Shown here: piece after piece, positions 31,996-42,889 of the stretch
Layout: each line of letters starts with the position of its first letter
Numbering within the stretch: position 1 is the first letter of the stretch
NCBI GenBank assembly: GCA_022575985.1
Contig: JAKSXM010000077.1
Span: forward strand, 186,001-250,000
DNA length: 64,000 nucleotides
Source: Anagrus nilaparvatae
Lineage: Eukaryota; Arthropoda; Insecta; Hymenoptera; Mymaridae
Direction of reading: 5' to 3'
The notes under the pieces: generated by a model
The model's database searches: none
Seen by the model: the letters and a program-made list of their open reading frames with translations, nothing else
What the model was told of the DNA's origin: nothing
Program-made: the position numbers and the translations under genes

Positions 31996-34567
31996 AGTAA
32001 CTTATTTAGGCCATGTCATTTCCAAGGACGGAGTAAAACCAAATCCAAAGAAGCTTGAAGCAGTTGAAAAGTTTCCAGTACCAGCTACCCCTAAAAATGT
32101 TAAGAAATTTTTAGGAATAACATCTTATTACAGGAGACATATACCACAGTTTGCCAAAATTGCTAAACCACTTACATCATTGCTTAAAAAGGATCAAGAG
32201 TTCATTTGGAGTGATAAGGCTCAAGAAGCATTTGAAATATTGAAAAGAAAATTATGTGAAGCTCCAATTCTGCAATATCCAGATTTTAGCCGCGAATTTG
32301 TCCTTACGACGGATGCAAGCGGAGTGGCTTTAGGTGCAGTTCTTTCTCAAGGTGAAATAGGTAAAGATTTACCAGTAGCTTATGCTTCAAGAGTTTTAAA
32401 TGAAGCAGAGCAAAAATATTCAGTAACAGACCAAGAAGCACTCGCTGTCGTATGGGGCGTTGAATATTTTAGACCTTATTTATATGGTAAGAAATTTTAT
32501 TTAGTAAGTGATCATAGAGCTTTAAGTTTTATGCAGTCAAAGAAAGATCCCAACTCACGAGTAGCACGTTGGAGACTAAGAATAGCAGACTACGAATACG
32601 AGTTCATTTTTAAAGACGGAGCAAGTAATGTTAACGCGGATGCACTTTCAAGAAATCCAGTGTTGTATTTCGAAGCTGTACCGGTAAGAGTATCTCGTAT
32701 TTATACTTTTCAGGAAGAAGAAATACGGCAACCTAAGAAAAAGCGTTTACTAACACTTAGAACTAGAATGCAGACTAGAAGAGGGGCACAAAGTTTGAAA
32801 TATCAAGAGGCAATCGAAGCATTAATGCCTAGTAGAAGAAAGAAAAGAGAAAAACAAGTAAAAGAAAGAGAGAACCAAGCTGAAAGCAAAAGTGAAAACA
32901 GAGAGGAAGGAGAAGCAGGTACCAGTGAAATTTTAAATAACACTTTCGATTTCAATTCTGAAGTAGTAGGAGAAGAATTAAATAATCCCGAAGTATTGGA
33001 AGATTTGCCATTTGCAAATGCTGGCTTAAATACTACGGAATTAAATAATTTTAGGGAGTTGGTGAAAGCGGATAATTTTGTCTATAATAGGGACAAAATT
33101 TTCATGCGAAAGGACAACTGGGCCTACTTCGTAACATCTTCCGGTAAACCTGTTTGTACTGGCGCTTTAGAGCTTGATGCTTTAAATAAAATACCAATAA
33201 ATTTAAATTTAATAGTAGGTGAACCAAAAGTTATTAAAATAGGTAGTAGGCATCATATTTTATTGCCTATTAGAGAAAATGATCCTATTTCCATGACAGA
33301 GGTAAGTGAAAATTTGACAAAATTATTTAATAATTTAAAAACTCTGTTGAAGGAATATGGAATCAAATCATTCAGCATAGCAAAATCAAACAGGATTAAT
33401 TTCATCGAGTGGTTAGAAATACTTAGAAAATTAAAGAAAAGTCTGCAAGATAATGAAGATACTAAAATCATAGTTTGTTTAGGAGAAGTGAAAGTACCGC
33501 ATCCATCAGAAAGAGAGCCTTTGATTAAAGAAGCTCATGATACTTTAGTTTCTGGTCATCGTGCATTTTTGAAAACTTTCAAACGTCTCAGAACCAAATA
33601 CAGCTGGGAAAATATGAGAGACGAAATTCAAGATTATATTAGGCAGTGTTTAACCTGTCAATTAAAAAAATTGGTAAGACGAAAAGTTAAAAATAAAATG
33701 CAGATTACGGATACTCCTACTCAAGCAGGGCAAAAACTGAGTATTGATATAGTAGGACCTTTAACTACAACTAAAAATTTAAATACTGTTATTTTTACTA
33801 TGCAGGATACGTTGACCAAATACAGTGTTGCAGTGCCATTACCAGATTCGCAAGCCAGTACAGTAGCCGAGGCTTTTGTCAAGAGATACATAACATTGTT
33901 TGGGGCTCCCCAAACCGTGGTTTCAGACAGAGGGGCAAACTTTATTTCAAAACTGTTTGCTGCAGTGGCCAAACAATTCAAAATCAAGCAGATAAGAACA
34001 TGTGCTTATACACCAAGGTCAAATCCTGTGGAACGAATGCATCATACCCTTGGTCAATTCTTGAAAGTCTTTGTAAATGACAACGAGGATGACTGGGATG
34101 ACTATGTAGAACTGGCAACATTTTCTTACAACTCAATGGTGCATGAATCCACTAAAGCAACTCCTTTCGAATTAATGTTTGGACGATTAGCAAGAACACC
34201 TTCTGAAATCAAGGAGCCAATGGAAAACGAAGGCACTGTAGATGCTTATTTAACTAACCTAATAACAACATTATATAAGGTACAGAAAATTGCAAAAGAA
34301 AACATTATCAAAGCCAAAGAAAAATCTAAAGAACGCTATGATCAAAATGTATTAGAACACATTTTTAAAATTGGCGAAAGTGTTTTCTTATTGCAAGGTG
34401 GTAAAATAAGAAAATTAAAGGCTCAATATAAAGGGCCATATGCTGTAATAAATAATTATAAAAATGGCAATGTAAAAATAAAAACTGGTAAAAATAAATT
34501 TAGTGTAGTAAATGGAAATAGGTTACAGCACTCATATATCAAACCTAAATTTCCACTAGAACAATAA
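31937..34567 (+). CDS. pol: pol, 3' part: RT thumb, RNase H, integrase
   Basis: Continues pol after the RT break. It begins with the RT C-terminal block (NLKLQPEKCFFL, YLGHVISKDGV). RNase H follows with LTTDASGVALGAVLSQ (Asp near residue 126), TDQEALAVVW and NVNADALSRNP near residue 238. A linker of about 270 residues has basic KKR/RRKK patches. Integrase has the HHCC zinc site (HDTLVSGH and CLTC, residues about 533-580). The catalytic triad is Asp604 (SIDIVG), Asp664 (VSDRGANF) and Glu699 (NPVERMHHT), the last two spaced as in D,D35E. The C-terminal GPY-type module has QYKGPYAV. This part alone is intact; it lacks its own start because RT upstream is truncated. Confidence 0.92.
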   Translation: MPREANLKLQPEKCFFLQTEVTYLGHVISKDGVKPNPKKLEAVEKFPVPATPKNVKKFLGITSYYRRHIPQFAKIAKPLTSLLKKDQEFIWSDKAQEAFEILKRKLCEAPILQYPDFSREFVLTTDASGVALGAVLSQGEIGKDLPVAYASRVLNEAEQKYSVTDQEALAVVWGVEYFRPYLYGKKFYLVSDHRALSFMQSKKDPNSRVARWRLRIADYEYEFIFKDGASNVNADALSRNPVLYFEAVPVRVSRIYTFQEEEIRQPKKKRLLTLRTRMQTRRGAQSLKYQEAIEALMPSRRKKREKQVKERENQAESKSENREEGEAGTSEILNNTFDFNSEVVGEELNNPEVLEDLPFANAGLNTTELNNFRELVKADNFVYNRDKIFMRKDNWAYFVTSSGKPVCTGALELDALNKIPINLNLIVGEPKVIKIGSRHHILLPIRENDPISMTEVSENLTKLFNNLKTLLKEYGIKSFSIAKSNRINFIEWLEILRKLKKSLQDNEDTKIIVCLGEVKVPHPSEREPLIKEAHDTLVSGHRAFLKTFKRLRTKYSWENMRDEIQDYIRQCLTCQLKKLVRRKVKNKMQITDTPTQAGQKLSIDIVGPLTTTKNLNTVIFTMQDTLTKYSVAVPLPDSQASTVAEAFVKRYITLFGAPQTVVSDRGANFISKLFAAVAKQFKIKQIRTCAYTPRSNPVERMHHTLGQFLKVFVNDNEDDWDDYVELATFSYNSMVHESTKATPFELMFGRLARTPSEIKEPMENEGTVDAYLTNLITTLYKVQKIAKENIIKAKEKSKERYDQNVLEHIFKIGESVFLLQGGKIRKLKAQYKGPYAVINNYKNGNVKIKTGKNKFSVVNGNRLQHSYIKPKFPLEQ

Positions 34568-34635
34568 TAAAAGAAAAATAATTTTAAGTATCGTAGGACA
34601 TAAGTTATATATAAGATTTTTTTTTACACTGATAG

Positions 34636-34889
34636 GCGTTTACAGAGGAGTAAAACGCGTTTGCGTTTAAAGTAGTGTAAACGCTTCTCAGATGCATAAA
34701 TGATACACTGAAATGCGTTTACAAAAGAGTAAACGCCATAGCGTTTAAGGCAGTGTAAACGCATCTCAAAGTGAAAGGTGACGCCGAAATGCGTTTACAG
34801 AAGAGTAAACGTATCTCAAAGTGAAAGGTAATACCTGAGTGCGTTTATAAGATAGTAAACGCTATTGCGTTTAAAGGAAAACAAAACGC
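34636..34889. repeat. Main cluster of GCGTTTAC / GTAAACGC hairpins
   Basis: At least seven short inverted units, such as GCGTTTACAAAAGAGTAAAC with a terminal GC, lie in pairs separated by a repeated 'atctcaaagtgaaaggt' spacer. Smaller clusters of the same motif are at 35747-35797 and 35993-36028, and inside pol at 29543-29619. Confidence 0.85.
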
Positions 34890-34989
34890 ATGTTTAAAGT
34901 AAAAGTAAATTTAGATTATAGACTCCGTGCTTACATTTAATTCGAATAAAATACAAAAATTTTTAAAAGCAAGTGTTATCAAAATTTTT

Positions 34990-36459
34990 TTTATTGAAAC
35001 ATAAAGTATACAAATTGGTTACAAAACATTCAAAAAAAAAAAAAAAAAGAAAAGAAAAGGCTTATAAATTATAAAAGCTTACAAAAATATCACTTTATTT
35101 TGATTTTTTTTTGTGATTTGAAGCAGGCACAGGAAGGTGGAGAACTGCAAGTCTCATCAGGAGTTGTAGAAGTTGAAGCATTATCAGTAACAGACATCCA
35201 TCTCTTAAGTGCTACTAAATGTTAGGCATTTTTGGCGTTACGAGTCATCTTCTTAGGGGTATAAGGCTTGCAGCAAGGTTCACAAAGAAATTTTTTTTGA
35301 CTTTCACATGGACGGATATCTGATGAACACGGAAATACCTAGGTGGATCTCCCTCAAAATTTTTTTTGTTAAAATCATCAGAAGCAATTGTGCTTAAATA
35401 ATGGAACATATGATTGAAATGAAAATTTGTAGTCAGAGAAGTCATCGCATCAGGAAACTGAAATGAAAAATGAAAAATTAGGTATAAAAGTTTAACTATA
35501 AAGATAAAATAATTTAAAATTGTTTAAGGACAAGAAAAAGTAACTCAAAATAAAGCAAGAGTCATGTTGTAATTTCAAACTCTCACGTAAGAAAAAGGAA
35601 GGTAGATCAGCCGAAGTTACTCCAGATAGCCGACAAACATTATCGTTGGAAAGTAAGGTATCCGATCCCTAAAAATGATAAGAAAATAAATTAATTAATT
35701 AAATTTTTTTGTTAAAATAATACAGTAGTAAAAACTTATGTTAAAGGCGTTTACAGGCATAGTAAACGCATTCGCGTTTATAGGCACACTAAACGCCTCA
35801 CTAAAATAGTATAAGAATGGTTAAAACAATAAATATTACGGGTAATTTCAAAAAAAAAAAAGATTGTTTAAACATTAAAATAATAATATTAATAATAAAA
35901 AAGATTACTTATGTGAATATTTTAAGTAAAAGGGCGAAAATGAAATCAACAAGTTTCAATGTTAAAATATAGTATATAGAGATATTCAAAAGGCGTTTAA
36001 GCGACCCTTAAACGCATAGGCGTTTACTCATGTAGTACACTTATAAAATTTTTTTTGTTAATAGAAAAATCCTTTTATTTTCAATATTCACATACAACCA
36101 CCATAAAAAGACAAGTACAATTAAATTTTTTTTTTTGATAAAGGATTATGCTGTGAAATAGAAATTAATAATAAATGAATAATTTATTTTGAAGTAAATG
36201 AATAATTTAGTTTGTAAAAAGTAAAATGTTAAAAAATTGTTTTTAGTCTATAAGTTCAAATTAATGTTTTTTCCAGGAAAATATCAATACATGTAAAGAA
36301 TTACTAAAATTTAATAGAAAATTAAAATAGTTGGAAAAATTCTATGATTTGTTTTTAAAGAAAGAATCAATATATCATTATATATAATTAAACTCAAAAA
36401 TAGAATATAATTGTTGTACTTACAAGACGATTAACTATATCCATATTTCTATTTGCCAT
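34990..36459 (-). CDS. Putative spliced antisense gene in the env position (98 aa)
   Basis: On the minus strand an ATG at 36457-36459 opens 12 codons (MANRNMDIVNRL), followed by a perfect GTAAGT donor (36418-36423). An acceptor 'atttttag' leads into 35621-35668 (16 codons, ending at a GTAACT donor). A 'tttcatttcag' acceptor leads into 35245-35457 (70 codons and TGA). All three join in phase 0. A minus-strand AATAAA lies at 34990-34995. A second frame over 35210-35330 encodes a Cys-rich peptide (CESQKKFLCEPCCKPYTPKK), so the true exon layout may differ. It may be an antisense accessory gene or a captured host gene. No family is recognised and splicing is inferred only. Confidence 0.3.
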
Positions 36460-36812
36460 CTTATTCACTAAAATTCACTAATTATAATGTAATAAAGAAT
36501 TTTATTTTGTTTTGTTATTAACAATAAGTTAAAAAAATCACTGAACTCAAATAATAGCAGCGGATAATAAAACCTACGAGGTGAACATAAAATGGCAAGC
36601 AATAGGTTACTTTCGTATAGTATTCAAGAGACATATATGTTACATTAGTATTAGTAAAAGTTACGCACTAAAGTAAATAACAGGGAAAATTTAAAATTTA
36701 AAATTCTTTTTGTGTAATGTTTGTAAAATTTTTTTTGGTTTGTTTAAAAGTTTGTTATTGTAAATTATATTATAAGTTAGTAATAAGAAATGTAATAAGA
36801 TCGAAAAACCTT

Positions 36813-36855
<43 letters not shown>

Positions 36856-37249
36856 ATTTATAATAATTTTTTTTTATTTAAAAAATGCCTTCAGCATTTT
36901 TTTTTTATAAGGAGAAGGGATATAGGATAAGGTAAAATTAGGAGAATTTTACTCAAAATTAAAAGTTTTCTTTGTTAAATTTTTAAAAAAATGTCTAGTT
37001 ATTAAGAAAGATTGTTAAATTAAAAATTAAGATTGGATTGTATAAAATCTCAGCTAACAAGTATAATGCAAGATCTAAGTTCGATATTCGTTAAAGTAAT
37101 TTTTTTTTTTCGAATCTTTAAATGTTATTAATAGTAAATTGAGAGAAACGAGTTTTGACCTAAAAACTACAAAACGAAAATGAACAAAATAATTGTTGGT
37201 ATATAACAATTTATTTTTTTTGCGGAAAAACTCTACTCGAGTTTTTTTT

Positions 37250-37262
37250 AGAGGAGCGAGGG
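37250..37262 (+). promoter_or_regulatory. Polypurine tract
   Basis: AGAGGAGCGAGGG directly precedes the TG of the 3' LTR, the expected position of the plus-strand primer. Confidence 0.7.
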
Positions 37263-38339
37263 TGTTATGATGAGATAAAAGTCAGCTGACACGAAATTTT
37301 TATATTAACGAAATTTTTATATTAAGGAAATTTTTATATCAAGAAATTTTTATATTAAGGAATTTTTATAAAAAAATATTAGAAAGTCAGTAACGACATA
37401 AGCAATTAGTATGCTAATCAAAGTTACTAAATTGAATATCGAGGACTTCGCAGAAGTAATTATTAGCAAAGGATGCGAAGAGACGCTACAAGAAATTTCG
37501 ACAGTTGGCTTACCCCTCTTAATTAATTTGGCAGAAATACACGTCAATAGTCAATCACTATAAATAGAAGTAGTTTTGGTCATCTCGTCCTCTCTTGTCG
37601 TTGGAACTTAGTCATAGAACATACTCTCTCGTGTCAGAAGTAGTTTTGGTCATCTCGTCCTCTCTTGTCGTTGGAACTTAGTCATAGAACATACTCTCTC
37701 GTGTCAGAAACTTAGTAGTAGAACGTACTCTCTTGTCGTTGGAAATTAGTAAAAGTTATTACTTTTGTTTAAACAAATTAGCAACAAAGTTATAAACGCT
37801 ACAATTTTATATTAACTATATAAAGTTTAATTAATAAAATCACGGTTAGTAATATGAGCTTGCAATATACTTATATCATAGTTTTCGTAATATTTGTAAT
37901 TAGTTTATTAAGTTTTTATATTTGTGTTTATCAATAAATAATATTCGTCTTTCGGGTTTTTTGGTATTTAAATTAACAGTGTTTTTATTTCTACATCTGA
38001 TCTATCTAAACCTATAAATCTCATTTCAACTATCCAATAACAATATATTTGCTGATTCAATAATTAAAAACACGCCTTCCCGGGTACGAGTAGCTTTCTT
38101 AGCTACAAGTACAAAAGTAGGCAAATACAGGTAAAAGTTACGAACATAGAATATAATTACATATAATATATACATATATATATTAACAGTACGCGTGAGT
38201 ATTTTATGTATACAATTAATAAAGTCTATAGTCAAATCATTTATAAAATCAAATAAAATCAACTATTTTTATTATATATATATATTAAATTAATCAAGTT
38301 ATTAAATAAATAAAAGTTATAACTTAAAATATCGTAACA
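37263..38339 (+). repeat. 3' LTR (1077 bp)
   Basis: Begins TGTTATGATG and ends CGTAACA. TATAAATA at 37559 and AATAAA at 37933. It contains a 69-bp tandem duplication (tcatctcgtcctctcttgtc, at about 37580 and 37649) that the 5' LTR lacks. It shows the uninterrupted 'gaacgtactctc' site used by the nested element in the 5' LTR. Small ORFs on the opposite strand (65 and 78 aa) occur identically in both LTRs and are LTR sequence. Confidence 0.92.
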
Positions 38340-38640
38340 ATTGAAACCTCTACAATAGTTTATTATTATAATCATTAACAACATGAAAAAACTTTTTTTA
38401 TTAAAATATTTGTAATAATGTACTTTCTATTTTTATTCTACGAACATTTTTACTTTTAAAAATTAAATTACGATTAATTTTGGTAGCAAAAGTTTTTAGA
38501 TGCTACAACAAAAGTTTAGAATTAATCGCATTATTTTACAGAATTGTTTTTCAAAATATTTTATTTTATTTTTAAAAATAATTTAAGTTTTTGTAATGAT
38601 TAATAAGTAGATATATGAATTATCTTTATAAATTTAGACA
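38340..38640. repeat. Remainder of the third 301-bp unit, with target-site copy ATTG
   Basis: Starts with the duplicated ATTG and continues 'aaacctctacaatag' as in the intact units at 19139 and 19440. Confidence 0.85.
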
Positions 38641-38870
38641 TCCATACAATTTTATAATTAATCATTTAATAATACTTTAAATCAAATTTTCTAATCATGA
38701 TTATATTAACGGTAAAATTATTTTCATGTACAATTCCATTTTGAACTCTTAAAATAAAAACAAATTAATGCTATAAATAAAACTTTTTCAGAAATGAAAA
38801 TAAACGTTTACAACTAATCAAAATATTTTATACAAACGTTCTTAAAATTAATTATATTAAAAAAAGAATA
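38641..38870. other. AT-rich spacer
   Basis: Follows the interrupted 301-bp unit. Nothing recognised. Confidence 0.4.
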
Positions 38871-38874
38871 TTTT

Positions 38875-40905
38875 AAGCTGAATGGCAGCATTTAGCTTTT
38901 TTCTATATGCAAAGTTTTTATGGACCCCTTCTTTGGACGGAACTGTTATTAGTCCTAAAAACATTATAAATAATAAGAAGGCTTTAAAACTTTGTCAGAA
39001 GCTTACGTTTGCCATTGTGACCAAGATACAACAACGATAAAGCTAATTTATAAAGCATGTATACTTTTCTCAATATGAGGTTGGATTCAATAATTATAGC
39101 GTTTTGAAAATTTTTTATCCAACCTGATTTTCAGAAAAGTAAACTTGCTTTATAAATTTGCCTTGTAATTGTTGTATCTTGGTCACAATGGCAAATGTAA
39201 ACTTCTGAAAAAGTTTTAAAGCCTTCTTATTATTTTTAATGTTTTTAGGACTAATAACAGTTCCTTCCAAAGAAGGAATCGATAAAAACTTTGCATATAG
39301 AAATAAGCTGTATGCTGACATTCGGCTTAAAATATTCTTGTTATAGCAATGAATTATTATACTCATTTATAATGCTGTAAAAATTGAGCAAGATTTTAGT
39401 ATTGACTATTGTGAGTCTAATAATGGATTGCTATAGCAAGGATATTTCAAGCCCAATATCAGCATATAGCTTTTTTTTATATGCAAAGTTTTTATGGACC
39501 CCTTCTTTGGACGGAACTGTTATTAGTCCTAAAAACATTATAAATAATAAGAAGGCTTTAAAACTTTGTCAGAAGCTTACATTTGCCATTGTGACCAAGA
39601 TACAACAACGATAAAGCTAATTTATAAAGCATGTATACTTTTCTCAATATGAGGTTGGATTCAATAATTATAGCGTTTTGAAAATTTTTTATCCAACCTG
39701 ATTTTCAGAAAAGTAAACTTGCTTTATAAATTTGCCTTGTAATTGTTGTATCTTGGTCACAATGGCAAATGTAAACTTCTGACAAAGCTTTAAAGCCTTC
39801 TTATTATTTTTAATGTTTTTAGGACTAATAACAGTTCCTTCCAAAGAAGGGATCGATAAAAACTTTGCATTTAGAAATAAGCTTTATGCTGACATTCGGC
39901 TTAAAATATTCTTGTTATAGCAATGAATTATTATACTCATTTATAATGCTGTAAAAATTGAGCAAGATTTTAGTATTGACTATTGTGAGTCTAATAATGG
40001 ATTGCTATAGCAAGGATATTTCAAGCCCAATATCAGCATATAGCTTTTTTTTATATGCAAAGTTTTTATGGACCCCTTCTTTGGACGGAACTGTTATTAG
40101 TCCTAAAAACATTATAAATAATAAGAAGGCTTTAAAATTTTGTCAGAAGCTTACATTTGCCATTGTGACCAAGATACAACAACTATAAAGCTAATTTATA
40201 AAGCATGTATACTTTTCTCAATATGAGGTTGGATTCAATAATTATAGCGTTTTGAAAATTTTTTATCCAACCTGATTTTCAGAAAAGTAAACTTGCTTTA
40301 TAAATTTGCCTTGTAATTTTTGTATCTTGGTCACAATGGCAAATGCAAACTTCTGACAAAGTTTTAAAGCCTTCTTATTATTTATAATGTTTTTAGGACT
40401 AATAACAGTTCCTTCCAAAGAAGGGATCGATAAAAACTTTGCATATAGAAATAAGCTTTATGCTGACATTCGGCTTAAAATATTCTTGTTATAGCAATGA
40501 ATTATTATACTCATTTATAATGCTGTAAAAATTGAGCAAGATTTTAGTATTGACTATTGTGAGTCTAATAATTGATTGCTATAGCAAGGATATTTCAAGC
40601 CCAATATCAGCATATAGCTTTTTTTTATATGCAAAGTTTTTATGGACCCCTTCTTTGGAAGGAGCTGCTATTAGTCCTAAAAACATTAAAAATAATAAGA
40701 AGGCTTTAAGACTATGTCAGAAGCTTACATTTACCATTGTGAGCAAGATACAACAATGATATAACCAATTTATAAAGCAAGTTTACTTTTCTGAAAATCA
40801 GGTTGGACAAAAAATTTTCATAAAGCTTAAATTTTTGAATTCAACCTCATATTGAGAAAAGTATACTTGCTTTTTAAATTTGCTTTATAATTGTTGTATC
40901 TTTAA
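38875..40905. repeat. Tandem array of 574-bp units, each an internal hairpin
   Basis: Identical phrases recur at 39384, 39958 and 40532, exactly 574 bp apart, with partial units at both ends. Each unit holds a segment of about 230 bp in both orientations: 'ggaccccttctttgg' and 'attagtcctaaaaac' forward, 'gtttttaggactaat' and 'ccaaagaaggaatcg' reverse. Both orientations stay open and encode the same peptide (KALKLCQKLTFAIVTKIQQ), as 75-83 aa ORFs on either strand. No family recognised. Possibly an exon of a host gene caught in a hairpin repeat, possibly chance. Confidence 0.85.
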
Positions 40906-40909
40906 GCAT

Positions 40910-41335
40910 TTACCTTTTTCTTATATGCAAATTTAAAAATAAATATTTACTCCGTGTGGTTCTTTGTTATCAGGAACAACAGTTCGTTTCGTTAAGTATT
41001 ATTTTCCTCGTTACTTTTCTTAACTGTACTGGCTGGTTCTCCATCGCATGTATTTAAAGTTTTTATGGTTTCAGTAAGCTTGATATTTTCTTGATATCCA
41101 GATAAATGTTAAAGATTTGATCACATTATTAATAAGAAATCAGCAGCACCCATACTTTGAAAAATAATAATATTATTGGCAATAAACGATTACTGGAAAT
41201 AATAATTATTTTAAAAAAAAATTTTAATCAAAAAATTGATTTTATAGAAATTAAATTTTAAAATACCTTAGTGTGGAACTGCTGTGAATTAGATAAGTCA
41301 AGATGTATCAAGGAAATTTCACCAGACGATATAGC
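40910..41335. other. Spacer without recognised features
   Basis: AT-rich, partly related at its left end to the 574-bp repeat. No gene seen. Confidence 0.4.
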
Positions 41336-41340
41336 ATAAT

Positions 41341-42150
41341 CTTGCAAGGGCATGGTTACTAAGGACATAGACATAGTTAATTACTCTAAGATGCTTGTAG
41401 ATAAATCATTTCTTGTTCTTGTTTTTCTTTTCGTTTCTTTGATTGGTTGGACGTATTTTCTTTTTCACCGGTTGTTGGTATGCTTTTGATATTTTGTGGA
41501 AGTTTGGAATTTTTCATGGTCCTTGTTTATGAGTGAAAAATAAAGCTCCTTTACCACATTAACCCATATTAACGATTTTGATGACATTTTATTTCGAGGG
41601 TACTTATCTTGCAAGGGCATGGTTACTAAGGACATAGACATAGTTAATTACTCTAAGATGCTTGTAGATAAATCATTTCTTGTTCTTTTTCTTCTTTTCG
41701 TTCCTTTGATTGGTTGCGAGGTGTATTTTCTTTTTCACCGGTTGTTGGTATGCTTTTGATATTTTGTGGAAGTTTGGAATTTTTCATGGTCCTTGTTTAT
41801 GAGTGAAAAATAAAACTCCTTTACCACATTAACCCATATTAACGATTTTGATGACATTTTATTTCGAGGGTACTTATCTTGCAAGGGCATGGTTACTAAG
41901 GACATAGACATAGTTAATTACTCTAAGATGCTTGTAGATAAATCATTTCTTGTTCTTTTTCTTCTTTTCGTTTCTTTGATTGGTTGCGAGGTGTATTTTC
42001 TTTTTCTCCGGTTGTTGGTATGCTTTTGATATTTTGTGGAAGTTTGGAATTTTTCATGGTCCTTGTTTATGAGTGAAAAATAAAGCTCCTTTACCACATT
42101 AACCCATATTAACGATTTTGATGACATTTTATTTCAAGGGTACTGGAATC
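41341..42150. repeat. Direct tandem repeat, about 268-bp unit, three copies
   Basis: Units start with 'cttgcaagggcatggttac' at 41341, 41608 and 41878, highly similar. Read on the minus strand each copy contains an ATG frame with a strongly basic stretch (RRKRKYTSQPIKETKRRKRT), open for 69 codons in the copy at 41918-42127. It lies just downstream of the minus-strand gene at 42188-42889 and may once have been its 3' region. I do not call it a gene. Confidence 0.8.
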
Positions 42151-42187
42151 ATATTTTTTACTATCTCCTTCTGTCAAATTATTCTTA

Positions 42188-42889
42188 TCATACTTTTATT
42201 TCTAGTTGTTTACGACCATAATCTGGAGTCTTTACTGCTATGTCATTGTTAGACACTCCGGGCCTGTATCCTAATTTATCTGCAATTTGTTCTGCTGTTT
42301 GTTCTTTTTCCAACTGTGTTTGTTTTACCTGATAAGAGTCAACAATTTTTAAAAAATCCTATATTTTGTTTTTTATTAAAAAAATTTAAAAAAAACAAAC
42401 TTTGTAGCAAGCCCAGTGTACTAAAATTCTACTCTCGCCCTCAATTTCTGATAATTGCAGATGACAATAAATTTGTATACTAAGATAATAATGTCTCCTA
42501 ACTACAAGTCAATCCAATAATACTTCATAGGTTAAAGCATTAAGCCTGTCAAAATTTTTGCAAAATTAATGTAATATTTATAATAATTAAGGAAATATAA
42601 TAATTTTCAAACTTACTGCGTAATGGTTTATATAGGATTCTGATATTTGTATAGCGAATATCCTAAATTCACGGCACATGTTTACATATAAATCTAAATT
42701 AAAATCCTTACAAAATCTTTTACCATATTTAGCAGCCGTTAATGATGGTATCTTGTACAATTTTTGAAGGAAATTTAAAGTCTTCTCAATACGTTTTTCT
42801 TCAAAATCTTGTTCAGGATTTAATGTCCTACTATCTGCATATTTTAACAGCTCTTTATTTTCAGCATTTTGTAAAGACAACCAAGCCAT
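42188..42889 (-). CDS. Small two-exon gene of unknown function (147 aa)
   Basis: Exon 1 is 42889-42617 (91 codons from ATG) and ends at a perfect GTAAGT donor. Exon 2 is 42358-42188 (56 codons plus TGA) behind an 'aaaatatag' acceptor. Both join in phase 0, giving a 258-bp intron. The protein is mostly helical and charged, with a Cys/aromatic patch ([18 protein letters not shown]) at the end of exon 1. A Lys/Glu/Gln-rich helix ([19 protein letters not shown]) in exon 2 precedes the tail [12 protein letters not shown]. No signal peptide or membrane segment. I do not recognise the family. The composition is that of a genuine conserved protein rather than repeat DNA. Its start faces that of the THAP-DNMT3 gene about 1.07 kb away. 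Confidence 0.6.

Larger units (their letters stand above)
34568..37262 (+). other. Long 3' region of the retrotransposon without a sense ORF
   Basis: About 2.7 kb between pol and the 3' LTR, where gypsy-type errantiviruses carry env. No sense-strand ORF above about 60 codons is present and no env-like feature is seen. The region has three clusters of GCGTTTAC hairpins, a poly(A) run (36813-36853) and exon-like signals on the opposite strand (34990-36459). Confidence 0.7.
19754..38339 (+). mobile_element. Ty3/gypsy-type LTR retrotransposon, complete ends, defective, with nested element
   Basis: The element is bounded by LTRs beginning TGTTATGATG and ending CGTAACA. It is flanked by the 4-bp duplication ATTG (19750-19753 and 38340-38343). 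In order it has a 5' LTR, tRNA-Pro-like PBS, gag, a -1 shift signal, pol (protease, RT, RNase H, integrase), about 2.7 kb without a sense ORF, a purine tract and a 3' LTR. The domain order with integrase last is that of Ty3/gypsy. Without the 6.1-kb insert in its 5' LTR it would be about 12.5 kb, long for the family. No env-like ORF is visible. RT carries a frame-breaking deletion, so this copy is not autonomous. Confidence 0.93.

Noticed and set aside
34568..37262. env gene
   Set aside because: Expected position in errantivirus-like elements, but no sense ORF of useful length is present.
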